A stretch of DNA of 64,000 bases from Kitasatospora cineracea (GCF_003751605.1 NZ_RJVJ01000001.1:2790001-2854000); one strand, 5' to 3'; shown: positions 19,489 through 28,764, counted from the first letter of the stretch. Notes: generated by a model from the letters alone, not told the origin. Translations and numbers: made by a program.

Positions 19489-20796
19489 ATGAGCGATCTC
19501 ACCGCCACCGCCGACAGCCCCGTCCTCGCCGCCGCGCGCCGTGCCCGGGAGGCGGCCGCCGCCCTGGCGCCAGTGCCGCGCTCGGTCAAGGACGCCGCGC
19601 TGCTGGCGATCGCGGACGCGCTGGTCGAGCGGACCGCCGAGGTCACCGCCGCCAACGCGCAGGACGTCGAGCGGGCCCGCGCGGCCGGCACCGCCGAGTC
19701 GGTGATCGACCGGCTGACGCTGAACGCGGAGCGGATCGCCGCGATCGCCGCCGACGTCCGCAGCGTGGTCGGCCTGCCCGACCCGGTGGGCGAGGTGGTG
19801 CGCGGCTACACGCTGCCCAACGGCCTGGACGTGCGCCAGGTCCGCGTCCCGCTGGGCGTGGTCGGCATCATCTACGAGGCCCGGCCGAACGTCACGGTGG
19901 ACGCCGCCGCGCTCTGCCTGAAGTCCGGCAACGCGGTGCTGCTGCGCGGCTCCGGCTCCGCGTACCGCTCCAACACCGCGCTGGTCGAGGTGCTGCGCGC
20001 GGCGGTGGCCGGCGCGGGCCTGCCGGCCGACGTGATCCAGTTGGTGCCGGGCGAGAGCCGCGAGTCGGTGCAGGAACTGATGCGCGCCCGCGGCCTGGTC
20101 GACGTGCTGATCCCGCGCGGCGGCGCCTCGCTGATCCGCACCGTGGTCGAGGGCTCGACCGTCCCGGTGATCGAGACCGGCACCGGCAACTGCCACGTGT
20201 ACGTGGACGCGCAGGCCGACCTGGCGATGGCCGTCGGCGTGCTGCTGAACTCCAAGGCCCAGCGGGTCAGCGTCTGCAACTCCGCCGAGACGCTGCTGGT
20301 CCACCAGGACGTCGCGGACGCCTTCCTGCCGCTCGCGCTGGCCGCGCTGGCCGAGGCCGGCGTCACCGTGCACGGCGACGAGACGGTGCTCAAGGCCGCC
20401 GAGGGCACCGGGGTCACGGCCGTCCCGGCGACCGAGGAGGACTGGGAGACCGAGTACCTCTCGCTCGACCTGGCGGCCGCCGTGGTGCCCTCGCTGGAGG
20501 CCGCGGTGGAGCACATCCGCCGCTACTCCTCGGGCCACACCGAGGCGATCGTCACCGGCTCGCAGCCCGCAGCCCGCCGCTTCACCCAGCTCGTCGACTC
20601 CACCACGGTGGCGGTCAACGCCTCCACCCGGTTCACCGACGGCGCCGAGTTCGGCTTCGGCGCGGAGATCGGCATCTCCACCCAGAAGCTGCACGCCCGC
20701 GGCCCGATGGGCCTGCCGGAGCTGACCAGCACCAAGTACATCGTCACCGGCGACGGGCACGTGCGCGGCGAGGCCCGGCAGACCGTCGGCGGCTGA
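19489..20796 (+). CDS. proA: Glutamate-5-semialdehyde dehydrogenase (gamma-glutamyl phosphate reductase)
   Basis: A 435-residue NADPH enzyme, second step of proline synthesis, using the product of ProB. Family marks are [55 protein letters not shown] and the catalytic cysteine in [13 protein letters not shown]. The C-terminus [12 protein letters not shown] is typical. It seems to be transcribed from its own promoter as a leaderless message rather than only from proB. Confidence 0.97.
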   Translation: MSDLTATADSPVLAAARRAREAAAALAPVPRSVKDAALLAIADALVERTAEVTAANAQDVERARAAGTAESVIDRLTLNAERIAAIAADVRSVVGLPDPVGEVVRGYTLPNGLDVRQVRVPLGVVGIIYEARPNVTVDAAALCLKSGNAVLLRGSGSAYRSNTALVEVLRAAVAGAGLPADVIQLVPGESRESVQELMRARGLVDVLIPRGGASLIRTVVEGSTVPVIETGTGNCHVYVDAQADLAMAVGVLLNSKAQRVSVCNSAETLLVHQDVADAFLPLALAALAEAGVTVHGDETVLKAAEGTGVTAVPATEEDWETEYLSLDLAAAVVPSLEAAVEHIRRYSSGHTEAIVTGSQPAARRFTQLVDSTTVAVNASTRFTDGAEFGFGAEIGISTQKLHARGPMGLPELTSTKYIVTGDGHVRGEARQTVGG

Positions 20797-20799
20797 CCC

Positions 20800-20940
20800 G
20801 GGCGTCCCCTTCCCGGGGCGGCCGTCCCCTTTCCGGGGCGCGCGGGCCGCGGTCGCGTGCGCCCCGGTCGCGCGGGTTCCGATCGCGCGGGTTCCGGAGG
20901 AGTGCGCCCCGATCGCGTGCGCCCCGGCTCGCGCGGCCGA
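20800..20940 (+). repeat. Degenerate GC-rich direct repeats downstream of proA
   Basis: Two copies of a 19-base unit (CGTCCCCTTCCCGGGGCG type) are followed by alternating GTGCGCCCCG and TCGCGCGGGTTCC units (the latter twice in tandem near 20870-20900). No gene fits here. The inner CCCC/GGGG pairs could act as weak terminators for proA. Confidence 0.55.
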
Positions 20941-21012
20941 ATGCGGTAGCCCGTCCGGACCCGATCGGCGAGACCCACAGACAAACGCCCCGGCCGGTAA
21001 TACATTGAATCC

Positions 21013-21651
21013 GTGGCTGAGGATGTGGGGGGCTCGCCGTACTCCGACGGCGCCGACCACGGTGATGCGAACGACGAGTTCGCCACCGTGGTCTTCGACG
21101 AGAACTTCGTCCGCTCCGCCGCCGTGCACGAGCCGAGCGCCCTGGAGCGGCAACTCGCCGCCGCCGAGGCCCGGCTCGAACCGGAACAGGCCGGAGCGGC
21201 CCGGAGTCACGAGTTCACCGAGTCCACCGAGTTCACCGGGGGGAACGAGGTGCTGCCGCTCGAACTGCGCCCGCTGCCCGGTGGACTCGACGAGGACCGC
21301 TTCTACCCCGACCCGTGGTCCGGCTGCGACCGGCAGGAACGGCGCACCCGCCGCTCCCGGGTCCGCGCCTTCGACCCGCTGCGCGGCGGGGCGGTCGCCC
21401 AGCAGCGCTGGCACCGGCCGGTGGCCTGGGTGCTGGCCCTGGTGATGGGCGTCGGCCTGGTCGCGCTGTCGGTCGCCGCGGTGTACCGGGGCGTCGGCGG
21501 GGCCGCGCAGGAGTCGCCGGCCCGACCGAGCAGCGGCAACAGCAGCCGGAGCGACGGCGGCGGGAGCCAGGGGAGCGGGGCCCCCGCCGGGGGTGCCGCG
21601 TCCGCGGTGCCCGGGCCGCCGTCCGCGGTGGCCGCCGTCCCGGTGGGCTGA
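21013..21651 (+). CDS. Single-pass membrane protein sharing an N-terminal motif with its neighbour
   Basis: A 212-residue protein of unknown function. TACATT at 21001-21006 lies six bases before GTG 21013, which indicates a leaderless transcript. The cytoplasmic part (1-135) carries the block NDEFATVVFDENFVRSAAVHEPSALERQL near residues 20-50, which recurs in the next gene. A membrane segment follows at about 136-158 (VAWVLALVMGVGLVALSVAAVY), then a disordered Ser/Gly/Pro extracellular tail. The gene ends inside a 15-base tandem repeat. Together with the next gene it looks like a duplicated membrane-protein pair. Confidence 0.8.
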   Translation: MAEDVGGSPYSDGADHGDANDEFATVVFDENFVRSAAVHEPSALERQLAAAEARLEPEQAGAARSHEFTESTEFTGGNEVLPLELRPLPGGLDEDRFYPDPWSGCDRQERRTRRSRVRAFDPLRGGAVAQQRWHRPVAWVLALVMGVGLVALSVAAVYRGVGGAAQESPARPSSGNSSRSDGGGSQGSGAPAGGAASAVPGPPSAVAAVPVG

Positions 21652-21685
21652 GACCCGGTGGGCTGAGACCCGGCGGGCTGAGACC
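21641..21685 (+). repeat. 15-base tandem repeat that carries the stop codon
   Basis: Three copies of CGGTGGGCTGAGACC (third with one change) at 21641-21655, 21656-21670 and 21671-21685. The TGA of the preceding gene is in the first unit. Because the unit is a multiple of three, each copy repeats VG-stop in frame. Confidence 0.85.
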
Positions 21686-21855
21686 CGGCGGCTCCGGCGG
21701 TTCGTCTCCGGGGCGCGTCTCCGGCGCGTGGCTGGGGCCTGCCTCCGGTGGCGGCGCGGTCGGGTGCCAGGGCTGCGGGCGGGCGTGACGCACCGTGGCG
21801 CGCTCGTTACCCGCGCACCCTCGTCGCGGGCGGCCCGCGAGTCTACCCTGGTGGT

Positions 21856-22908
21856 ATGGGTGACCCGCGCGAGCCTCCTGGGGGCACGCCCGAGGGTGGT
21901 TCCAACGATGACGAGTTCCGGTCCGTCGTCTTCGACGAATCGTTCGTCCGGGCTGCCCGGATCCAGGAACTCTCCGCGCAGGAGCGGCTGTCGGGCGCCT
22001 TCGGCCGGGCCACCCGGACCCGCGGCTGGCTCTCGCTGCCCCGGCAGGCCGTCGTCCTGCTGCTGGTGGTCGCGCTGGCGTTCGCCGCCGCCGTCTACTT
22101 CGGGATCAGCTCCCCGCGCGGGTCGGTCGCCCCGCCCAGCGGCACCCAGCTGACCGTCAGCCTCACCCCGCTCGCCCCGGCCGGGGCGGTCACCGCGGCC
22201 GCCGACCGCACCGACCCGTTCGCCGGGCTGCCCGGCGGGTACGCCGACGGCTCGGCCGGACTCGGACTGCCCGCCGCCACCGCCACCGCCCACTTCACCG
22301 GCTCCCAGGTGCAGCGGGCCCTGGACACCGCCCAGCAGTACCTGGTGGCCTCCGCGCTGACTCCGACCACCCTGACCGCCAACGGCACCGGGCAGGTCCG
22401 CGTCCTGATCACGGCCGGCGAACTCGTCCAGTACGACGAGAGCACCAACTCGCCCCGGGACGACCAGCACCATGACGCCACCGGCTGGATGGTCCGCTTC
22501 GACCCCGGGCAGATCGCGCTGGCCACCGACACCGTCAAGGTCACCGGCAGCGTCCACATCGGCGAGCTCGACAGCAACACCCTGCAGGTCACCACCGACC
22601 ACACCCTGGTGTATGCGCTGCGCCCGGCCGGCACCACCAGCGACCCGGCGGTCACCCTCTACGCGGTGCGCCGGGCGGTGCGCCTCGACATCGACCGGGC
22701 CGACCTGGACGCCGGCCGGCTGCGGGTGGTCGACACCGCCGTGCAGGCCGGGCCCAGCTCCTGCTCGGCCGGGCAGAGCGACTACCTGCAGCCGATGCTG
22801 GCCACCACGGCGGGCGTCCGCCCGAGCACCCCGCCGGCCGTGAACCCGGCCGACCACGACCGGCCGGCCTGGCAGTCCTGCGGGGTGCTCGGGCCGATCA
22901 CCGGCTGA
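21856..22908 (+). CDS. Single-pass membrane protein with large extracellular domain, paralogous N-terminus
   Basis: A 350-residue protein. TACCCT (21844-21849) ends six bases before ATG 21856, so it is probably leaderless. Residues 18-47 repeat the motif of the previous gene (DDEFRSVVFDESFVRAARIQELSAQERLS). A membrane helix lies at about 64-84 (AVVLLLVVALAFAAAVYFGI). The remaining 260 residues are extracellular, with no lipobox and two Cys residues near the end (SSCSAGQ and WQSCGV) that could form a disulfide. I do not recognise the domain. Similar pairs occur next to proA/nadD in streptomycetes as I recall; function unknown. Confidence 0.82.
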   Translation: MGDPREPPGGTPEGGSNDDEFRSVVFDESFVRAARIQELSAQERLSGAFGRATRTRGWLSLPRQAVVLLLVVALAFAAAVYFGISSPRGSVAPPSGTQLTVSLTPLAPAGAVTAAADRTDPFAGLPGGYADGSAGLGLPAATATAHFTGSQVQRALDTAQQYLVASALTPTTLTANGTGQVRVLITAGELVQYDESTNSPRDDQHHDATGWMVRFDPGQIALATDTVKVTGSVHIGELDSNTLQVTTDHTLVYALRPAGTTSDPAVTLYAVRRAVRLDIDRADLDAGRLRVVDTAVQAGPSSCSAGQSDYLQPMLATTAGVRPSTPPAVNPADHDRPAWQSCGVLGPITG

Positions 22909-23053
22909 GCCCGCGGGACCGGGGCGGGGCGGGACGGAGCGGCCTCGTGGTCGGGTCGGTCGCGGTCGGGTCGGTCGTGGCCAGTCGCGGCCGGGCGTGG
23001 CCGGCGGGGTTCGGGCGGGTCGTTCAGGGGGCCCTCAGGGGGCCCTCGGGGGG

Positions 23054-24133
23054 TCAGTCCTGGGAGTCGCCGCCGTCCTTGGAGGCGCCGTTGCTGCTGC
23101 CGTTGCCGCGGCCGGCGCCCGTGAAGGTGTCGCGGAGCTTGCCGCCGACCGTGCCGACGCCGTTGCCCAGGTCGCGCAGCAGGCCCATCAGCGGGTCCTT
23201 GCTGTCCTTCACCGACTGCGAGTACGACTCGGCGGCGGCCTTCCACTGCGAGCTGACCGTGGCCTCCGGGTCGTCGCCGCGGCGCGGGTACGCCCCGGCC
23301 ATGATCGAGCGGTACTCCTCGCTCTCCGCCCACTTCTTCAGCTTGGCCACCCGCACCACCGCGAACGGGTGCGACTGCGGCAGCACCTGGAGCAGCTTCA
23401 GCACGCTGTCGCGCAGGTCGCCCGCCTTGTCGTACTCCTCGGCCTGCTCCAGGAACGCGTCCACGTTCATCTCGGCCAGGGACGCGCCGCCGGCCAGCTT
23501 CATCAGCGAGCGCATCGACGCCTGCAGGTCCTGCCCGGCCAGCAGGCCGGCCCGGTCGCTGGACAGCTCCGCCTTGCGGAACCACTCCTTGAGCGCGGTG
23601 ATCATCGCCATGACCGCCAGGTTGCCCAGCGGTATCCAGGCGATCCGGGCCGCCAGGTTGGTGAGGATCAGCAGCATCGTCCGGTAGACGGCGTGCCCGG
23701 ACATCGCGTGACCGACCTCGTGGCCGATCACCGCCCGCAGCTCCTCCTCGTCCATCAGCTCGACCAGGCCGGTGGTGACCACGATCACCGGCGTCTCCAT
23801 GCCGATGCAGTACGCGTTGACCTTCGGGTCCTGGGAGACGTACAGGTCCGGGACCTTCTCCAGGTCCAGGATGTACGCGGCGTCCCGCACCATGTCGTAC
23901 AGCTCCGGGAACTGACGCTCCGACGCCTTCACCGCCGTGGCCAGGAACATCAGGCGCACGCTGCGCTCCGACACCAGGCCGGCCAGCTTCTTCAGGACGT
24001 CGTCGAAACCCGTGAGCTTGCGCAGCGCCACCAGCCCGGAGCGGTCCGCCGGGTGCTCCCAGGCCCGGGTGGAGATCTCCGGGAAGCGCTGGCGGCGACG
24101 GCTCGGCGCAGAACCCTTGGTCATGTCGGTCAT
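23054..24133 (-). CDS. M48-family zinc metalloprotease (Ste24/HtpX-like)
   Basis: A 359-residue protease. The start ATG 24133 is preceded by GGAGAGG. The zinc motif is HEVGHAMSGH (about residues 137-146), with the third ligand expected in the downstream FRKAELSSDRAG block. A hydrophobic stretch (TMLLILTNLAARIAWIPLGNLAVMAMI) follows the active site, so it is probably membrane associated. The C-terminus is Ser/Gly-rich and disordered. Family members cut misfolded membrane proteins; the substrate here is unknown. It is transcribed against its neighbours on both sides. Confidence 0.9.
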   Translation of the reverse strand: MTDMTKGSAPSRRRQRFPEISTRAWEHPADRSGLVALRKLTGFDDVLKKLAGLVSERSVRLMFLATAVKASERQFPELYDMVRDAAYILDLEKVPDLYVSQDPKVNAYCIGMETPVIVVTTGLVELMDEEELRAVIGHEVGHAMSGHAVYRTMLLILTNLAARIAWIPLGNLAVMAMITALKEWFRKAELSSDRAGLLAGQDLQASMRSLMKLAGGASLAEMNVDAFLEQAEEYDKAGDLRDSVLKLLQVLPQSHPFAVVRVAKLKKWAESEEYRSIMAGAYPRRGDDPEATVSSQWKAAAESYSQSVKDSKDPLMGLLRDLGNGVGTVGGKLRDTFTGAGRGNGSSNGASKDGGDSQD

Positions 24134-24370
24134 TGAGTACCTCTCCTGGATCGACGCCGGCACCGGCACCTGTGGCCGGCCCCCGCTGCTTTCCACTTCA
24201 ACGTCGGTGTGTCCGTACTCGTCCCCGCGGTCACGCTACGCCGTCCGCCCACGGCCGGGGAGAGCGGGGACGCCCCTTCCGGCGAGCCCGCGGACACTCC
24301 GGGGGTGCCGGGCCGGGGCGGCGGTAAACGGGACTACCCTGGCTCTGCCGTACCGAACAAGGAGCCCGTG

Positions 24371-24601
24371 ATGTCCCCTGCCGACCTGGTCCAGCTCGCC
24401 GGACCGATCTCCACCGAGAACGGCCCCGGTCTGTTCCTGCGGTTCATCCTGATCGCCTCCTTCGTCGGAGTCGGCCTGATGGTGTGGGCGCTGGCCCGGG
24501 CCAGCCGCGACGGCGCGAAGCGCGACGCGGAGCGCGAGGCCGTCCGGGAGACCGAGCGGACCGGCGCGGCGGCCGGGCGCCCGGCCGACGACCTGGGCTG
24601 A
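24371..24601 (+). CDS. Small single-pass membrane protein
   Basis: A 76-residue protein from ATG 24371, with GGAG eight bases upstream and TACCCT about 30 bases upstream. Residues 20-45 form one membrane helix (GLFLRFILIASFVGVGLMVWALARAS), followed by a highly charged helix (DGAKRDAEREAVRETERTG). No known domain. A 13-base unit ACGACCTGGGCTG at the 3' end is duplicated directly after the stop. Confidence 0.7.
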   Translation: MSPADLVQLAGPISTENGPGLFLRFILIASFVGVGLMVWALARASRDGAKRDAEREAVRETERTGAAAGRPADDLG

Positions 24602-24911
24602 CGACCTGGGCTGTCGGGCCCGGTCTCCGTTCTGGCCCGTCGGTCCGGTCCGGTCCGGTTTCGGCTCGGTCCGGTTCCGGTCCGGGTTGCTGGCGGCCTG
24701 TCAGCCGGCCGGTCGGGTCCCGGTCGGCGGGGCTCCCGGGTGCGGGTTCCCGGCGCGGTGGACGTGCCTCCGGCCGGGCGACGGTTCACGGGTGGTCAGA
24801 CGCGGTGGGCCGCCGCGCGGTTGCGTGTCGGGCCCCCGTACGATGAGCGCGCGGGCCGTACGGTCCGTGACCGCCTGGTCCTCACACCGAGCCGAGAAGG
24901 TCCCGCCGATC
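24602..24911 (+). other. 310-bp gap with short repeats and a candidate promoter
   Basis: The left part has GGTCC-type repeats (24640-24680). TACGAT at 24839-24844 could be the -10 box for the next small gene. An ATG at 24843, in frame with that gene, would extend it by 23 residues but overlaps the -10. No other gene is supported. Confidence 0.4.
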
Positions 24912-25061
24912 ATGAGCCCTGCTGCCCTGCCCGCCATCGTCCACCTCGCCGAGGAGGGCGGTAACCACGACAGCCTCAACCCCCTGCTGACGGGCGGCGC
25001 GGCGCTGTTCATCCTGCTGCTCCTGCTCTTCATCACCACGCGCTTCAACCGCGACCGCTGA
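24912..25061 (+). CDS. 49-residue membrane protein
   Basis: ATG 24912 to TGA. The product has a short N-terminal region ([18 protein letters not shown]), one membrane helix ([16 protein letters not shown]) and a basic end NRDR. AAGG lies upstream. Similar short proteins of the form EEGGNHxxxNPxLxGG-helix-RFNRDR precede nadD in streptomycetes as I recall, which supports a real gene. Function unknown. Confidence 0.7.
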   Translation: MSPAALPAIVHLAEEGGNHDSLNPLLTGGAALFILLLLLFITTRFNRDR

Positions 25062-25185
25062 CCGGCCGCGCCGCCGCCCCGCCCGCCGCGCGTCCGCGGC
25101 CCCCGGGGTGGCGGAGCCCGGTGCGCCCGGGGTCCGTCCACGGGCGGAACCCCCGGGACACCCGGGTCGCGTAAGGTGTGGCGCC

Positions 25186-25863
25186 ATGAGAGAGCAGGTC
25201 GAGACCTCCGGGACGAACGTGGCGCCGGGCACCTCCGCGCCGGGCACCCCGGCACCGAGCGGTGGTCCGCGCAGGCGACGGCTGGGTGTGATGGGTGGCA
25301 CCTTCGACCCCATCCACCACGGGCACCTGGTCGCCGCGAGCGAGGTGGCGAGCGCCTTCCAGCTGGACGAGGTGATCTTCGTCCCCACCGGGCAGCCCTG
25401 GCAGAAGTCCGACCGGCAGGTCTCGCCGGCCGAGGACCGCTACCTGATGACGGTGATCGCCACCGCCGAGAACCCCCAGTTCTCGGTCAGCCGGATCGAC
25501 ATCGACCGCAACGGCCCCACCTACACCGTCGACACCCTGCGCGAGCTGCGCGACCTGCACCCCGACGCCGAACTCTTCTTCATCACCGGCGCCGACGCCC
25601 TCGCCCAGATCATCTCCTGGCGCTCCTCCGAGGAACTCTTCGACCTCGCGCACTTCATCGGCTGCACCCGGCCGGGCCATACTCTCTCCGACACCGGCCT
25701 GCCGGTCGGCGGCGTCTCGCTGGTCGAGGTGCCCGCCCTCGCCATCTCCTCCACCGACTGCCGGATGCGCGTCGCCAAGGGCGAACCCATCTGGTACCTG
25801 GTGCCGGACGGCGTGGTCCGATACATCCACAAGCGGGCGCTGTACGCGTCGGCCCGGCCTTGA
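25186..25863 (+). CDS. nadD: Nicotinate-nucleotide adenylyltransferase
   Basis: A 225-residue enzyme that makes deamido-NAD from nicotinate mononucleotide and ATP. The nucleotidyltransferase motif [15 protein letters not shown] starts at residue 34, and ISSTDCRMR is the second ATP motif. The first 30 residues are an Ala/Pro/Gly-rich extension. TAAGGT (25172-25177) lies eight bases before ATG 25186, so the long start is supported as a leaderless message; a shorter start near the catalytic motif cannot be excluded. It begins the nadD-lytR-rsfS-phosphatase series. Confidence 0.93.
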   Translation: MREQVETSGTNVAPGTSAPGTPAPSGGPRRRRLGVMGGTFDPIHHGHLVAASEVASAFQLDEVIFVPTGQPWQKSDRQVSPAEDRYLMTVIATAENPQFSVSRIDIDRNGPTYTVDTLRELRDLHPDAELFFITGADALAQIISWRSSEELFDLAHFIGCTRPGHTLSDTGLPVGGVSLVEVPALAISSTDCRMRVAKGEPIWYLVPDGVVRYIHKRALYASARP

Positions 25864-25882
25864 TGCCCCCGGGAGGGACGAC

Positions 25883-28138
25883 GTGACCGGAACGCCCGAC
25901 GACCAGAACTGGTTCGGCCAACAGCCCCAGCCCCGGCCCCGGCCCCGGCAGCCCCACCCCCAGCAGCCGCCGGCGCAGCCGACCGCCCCGCCGCAGCCCG
26001 GGTACTACGCGCAGCAGGGGCACGAGGGGTACGAGGGGTACGAGCAGCAGGGCTACGAGGGGCACGGGCAGCAGCCGTCGTCGTCGCCATCGCCGCAGTC
26101 GGCGTACGGGCAGCACGACCAGTACGGCGCCCAGTACCAGCAGTCCGGGGGGTACCCGCAGGATCCTTACGGCGGCGGCGGGCAGCAGGCCGCCGCGCCC
26201 GGGTACCCGGCGCAGGGCTACGGGCAGGGCGGGTACGACTCCTCCGGCTACGAGGCGTCCGGTTACCAGCCCTCCGGGCACGAGTCCTCCGGGTACGGGC
26301 GGGGCGGGTACGAGCAGTCCGGGTACCAGCAGGGGCAGGGCTACGAGCAGGGACCGGGCTACGAGCCGGGACAGGGTTACGAGCCGGGACAGAGTTACGA
26401 GCAGCCCGGGTACGAGGCGCAGGGGTTCGAACAGCGCGGCTACGAAGGGCAGTTCGGCGGTCGGCCGCAGGGCGGCGGGCAGTCGGGCGGGGACGCGTAC
26501 GGGCAGCAGCCCTACGACCCCTACCACGAGCAGCAGCAGCCCGCGCAGGGGCTCCATCCGCAGTCGGCCGAGACCCGGACGCAGGCTCCGGGGCAGGTGC
26601 TCGGCCAGGTGCCCGGGCAGGGGACAGGGCCGGGGGCCGGGGCGGCGACCGGGCTGGGTCAGGTGGTCGGGCGGTCGGTGCCGCTGGCGAGTCCGGGGGC
26701 GGCGTCGGCCGCTGCCGGGGTGGTGCCGCCGCGGGCGCGTCCTGGCGCTCCGGCGTCCGCGCCGGGTGGGGCGAGCGGTGCGGGCGGGGCGGACGCGCCG
26801 GGAGCGGAGCCGTCCGAGCTGGTCGGCGGGCGGGCTGCGGCAGCGGCGGCGGCCCGGGCGAAGGGCAAGAACGGGGACTCGTACACCACGGGCGAGTTCA
26901 GCTTCGTCGACGAGCAGACGGAGGAGTCCGAGGACGCGATCGACTGGCTGAAGTTCGCCGAGTCGCGCAGCGAGGTGCGGGCCGAGCGCCGGCGGCGGCT
27001 GCGCAACCGGCTGGTCTCGCTGCTGGTGGTGGTGGCGGTGCTGGCGTCCGGCGGCGTGGGCTACCTGTGGTGGACCGGGAAGCTCGGCGGCGGTGACGAC
27101 GCGGCCGCGGCGGCCGGCGGCCGGTACGTCAACGTGGTGCACCTGCACGATCCGCAGGGCAAGGTCACCACCGCGCTGCTGGTGGACGACGAGGGCGGCC
27201 GGAAGGCGACCGTGCTGCTGCTGCCGGACACCCTACAGCTGCCCAGCAACGGCGACTCCGCCACCACGACGATCGGCAAGGCCCCGTCCGAGCTCGGTGC
27301 CTCCGCGACCCGCGACGGCCTCTCCTCGGTGCTCGGTGCCAAGGTGGCCGGCACCTGGCGGCTGGACACCCCCTACCTGTTGCTGCTGGTCTCCCAGCTC
27401 GGCGGCGTCAGGGTGGACACCAACGCCGAGGTGCGCGAGGACAACAAGGCGGACGGCAAGGTGCTCGCCCCGGCGGGCAAGGGCGTCCTGCTGAACGGGC
27501 ACGCCGCCGTCGCCTACGCGACCCTGCAGGCCCCCGGCGAGAAGCCGGACGCCCAACTCGCCCGGTTCGGGCAGGTGATGGCCGCGGTGATCAGCACCAT
27601 GCCGACCACCATGCCGGAGGCCACCGACGACGTGCGCCGGATGAACATGGTCGCCGACCCGTCGCTCCCCGAGAACGCGCTGGCCGGTGTGCTGGTCAAC
27701 CTGGCCAAGCAGGCGAAGGCCGGACACCTGTCGACCTCGGTGCTCACCACCAAGGCCGACGGCACCCTGGACGACACCACGGCGGGCAAGCAGGTGAAGG
27801 AGATCCTCGGCGGCACCATCGGCAGCGCCAAGGGCACCGGCGGCTCCACCCGGGTCACCATCGTGAACGCCTCCGGAAACGGGACCTCGGCCGCCGCCGC
27901 GCAGGTCGCGGTGATCAACTCGGGCATGGACCCGCTGCCCTCCAGCGCCAAGGCACCGGACCAGGCGAGCTCCGAGATCCGCTACACCGACGACGCCAAG
28001 CAGCCTGCGGCCCTCACCCTGGCCACCAGCATGGGCCTGCCGGACAGCGCGGTGAAGAAGGTCACCGAGGCGCAGAACGCGGACCTGGTGCTGGTGATCG
28101 GCAAGGACTACCAGCCGCCGGCGCAGAAGACGCAGTAA
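25883..28138 (+). CDS. LytR-CpsA-Psr-like membrane protein with long Tyr/Gly/Gln-rich cytoplasmic region
   Basis: A 751-residue protein from GTG 25883 (GGGAGG upstream). Residues 1-300 are disordered and built from GYEQ/GYEP/SSGYE-like repeats, with about 40 tyrosines. One membrane helix lies at about 373-395 (LVSLLVVVAVLASGGVGYLWW). The outside part has an LCP-like domain (about 415-600) and a LytR_C domain (about 650-745). LCP enzymes attach polymers to peptidoglycan, but the usual arginine motifs (R-S-D-T and P-R-D) are not seen; the matching places read TTALLV and LLPDTL. It may therefore be a non-catalytic relative. It lies 19 bp after nadD and is likely co-transcribed with it. Confidence 0.85.
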   Translation: MTGTPDDQNWFGQQPQPRPRPRQPHPQQPPAQPTAPPQPGYYAQQGHEGYEGYEQQGYEGHGQQPSSSPSPQSAYGQHDQYGAQYQQSGGYPQDPYGGGGQQAAAPGYPAQGYGQGGYDSSGYEASGYQPSGHESSGYGRGGYEQSGYQQGQGYEQGPGYEPGQGYEPGQSYEQPGYEAQGFEQRGYEGQFGGRPQGGGQSGGDAYGQQPYDPYHEQQQPAQGLHPQSAETRTQAPGQVLGQVPGQGTGPGAGAATGLGQVVGRSVPLASPGAASAAAGVVPPRARPGAPASAPGGASGAGGADAPGAEPSELVGGRAAAAAAARAKGKNGDSYTTGEFSFVDEQTEESEDAIDWLKFAESRSEVRAERRRRLRNRLVSLLVVVAVLASGGVGYLWWTGKLGGGDDAAAAAGGRYVNVVHLHDPQGKVTTALLVDDEGGRKATVLLLPDTLQLPSNGDSATTTIGKAPSELGASATRDGLSSVLGAKVAGTWRLDTPYLLLLVSQLGGVRVDTNAEVREDNKADGKVLAPAGKGVLLNGHAAVAYATLQAPGEKPDAQLARFGQVMAAVISTMPTTMPEATDDVRRMNMVADPSLPENALAGVLVNLAKQAKAGHLSTSVLTTKADGTLDDTTAGKQVKEILGGTIGSAKGTGGSTRVTIVNASGNGTSAAAAQVAVINSGMDPLPSSAKAPDQASSEIRYTDDAKQPAALTLATSMGLPDSAVKKVTEAQNADLVLVIGKDYQPPAQKTQ

Positions 28139-28237
28139 CCGGCGGTGGCCGGGTCGGCCCGGCGGTCGGGCGGCCCCGGTTCGGCGGTGGGGCGGATCGG
28201 TCGGAGAGGTGCCGGAAAGGCGCCGCTGAGGCGCGGT

Positions 28238-28272
28238 CGGAGCCCCCGGGCGGAAAACGCTCGGGGGCTCCG
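28238..28272 (+). terminator. Terminator hairpin after the LytR-like gene
   Basis: Perfect 11-bp stem CGGAGCCCCCG/CGGGGGCTCCG (28238-28248, 28262-28272) with a 13-base A-rich loop. It separates lytR from rsfS. Confidence 0.75.
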
Positions 28273-28326
28273 TCGCGTTCGTGAGATCCTGGGAGGGTAT
28301 CCCCACAGCCGATCCGGAAGAGCATC

Positions 28327-28764
28327 GTGACCGTCACCGACCGAAGCCAGGAACTGATCACCGTCGCCGCGCAGGCGGCGGCCGACAAACTGGCGCACGA
28401 CATCATCGCCTTCGACGTCAGCGAGGTGCTGTCGATCACCGACGCCTTCCTGATCGCCTCCGCCGCCAACGACCGCCAGGTGCGGGCGATTGCCGAGGAG
28501 ATCGAGGACCAGCTGCGCGAGAAGCTCGACGTGAAGCCGGTGCGCCGGGAGGGCGAGCGCGAGGGCCGCTGGATCCTGCTCGACTACCTGGACATCGTGG
28601 TGCACGTCCAGCACTCCGAGGAGCGCTCCTTCTACTCGCTCGACCGCCTGTGGAAGGACTGCCCCGAGCTGCCGCTCCCCGAGGACGCGCTGGCCACCCG
28701 CAACCGGCCGGAGAACGCCGTCACCGACGCCGCGGGCAACGCCGTCTCCGGGGGCGACCTCTGA
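28327..28764 (+). CDS. rsfS: Ribosome silencing factor RsfS
   Basis: A 145-residue protein that binds L14 and blocks joining of ribosomal subunits in slow growth. It starts at GTG 28327 with GGAAG upstream. The family blocks are visible: AADKLAHDIIAFDVSEVLSITDAFLIASAANDRQVRAIAEEIED and GRWILLDYLDIVVHVQHSEERSFYSLDRLWKDCP. The order nadD-lytR-rsfS-phosphatase is conserved in actinobacteria. The stop overlaps the candidate CTG start of the next gene. Confidence 0.96.
   Translation: MTVTDRSQELITVAAQAAADKLAHDIIAFDVSEVLSITDAFLIASAANDRQVRAIAEEIEDQLREKLDVKPVRREGEREGRWILLDYLDIVVHVQHSEERSFYSLDRLWKDCPELPLPEDALATRNRPENAVTDAAGNAVSGGDL

Noticed and set aside
18739..22857. A 1,372-codon minus-strand frame opposite proA and its neighbours
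   Set aside because: Same reason: antisense shadow with no domain or ribosome site.
24843..24911. Longer start for the 49-residue protein at ATG 24843
   Set aside because: The ATG overlaps the candidate -10 box, and the extra residues are Arg/Ser-rich and unlike the compact membrane protein that follows.
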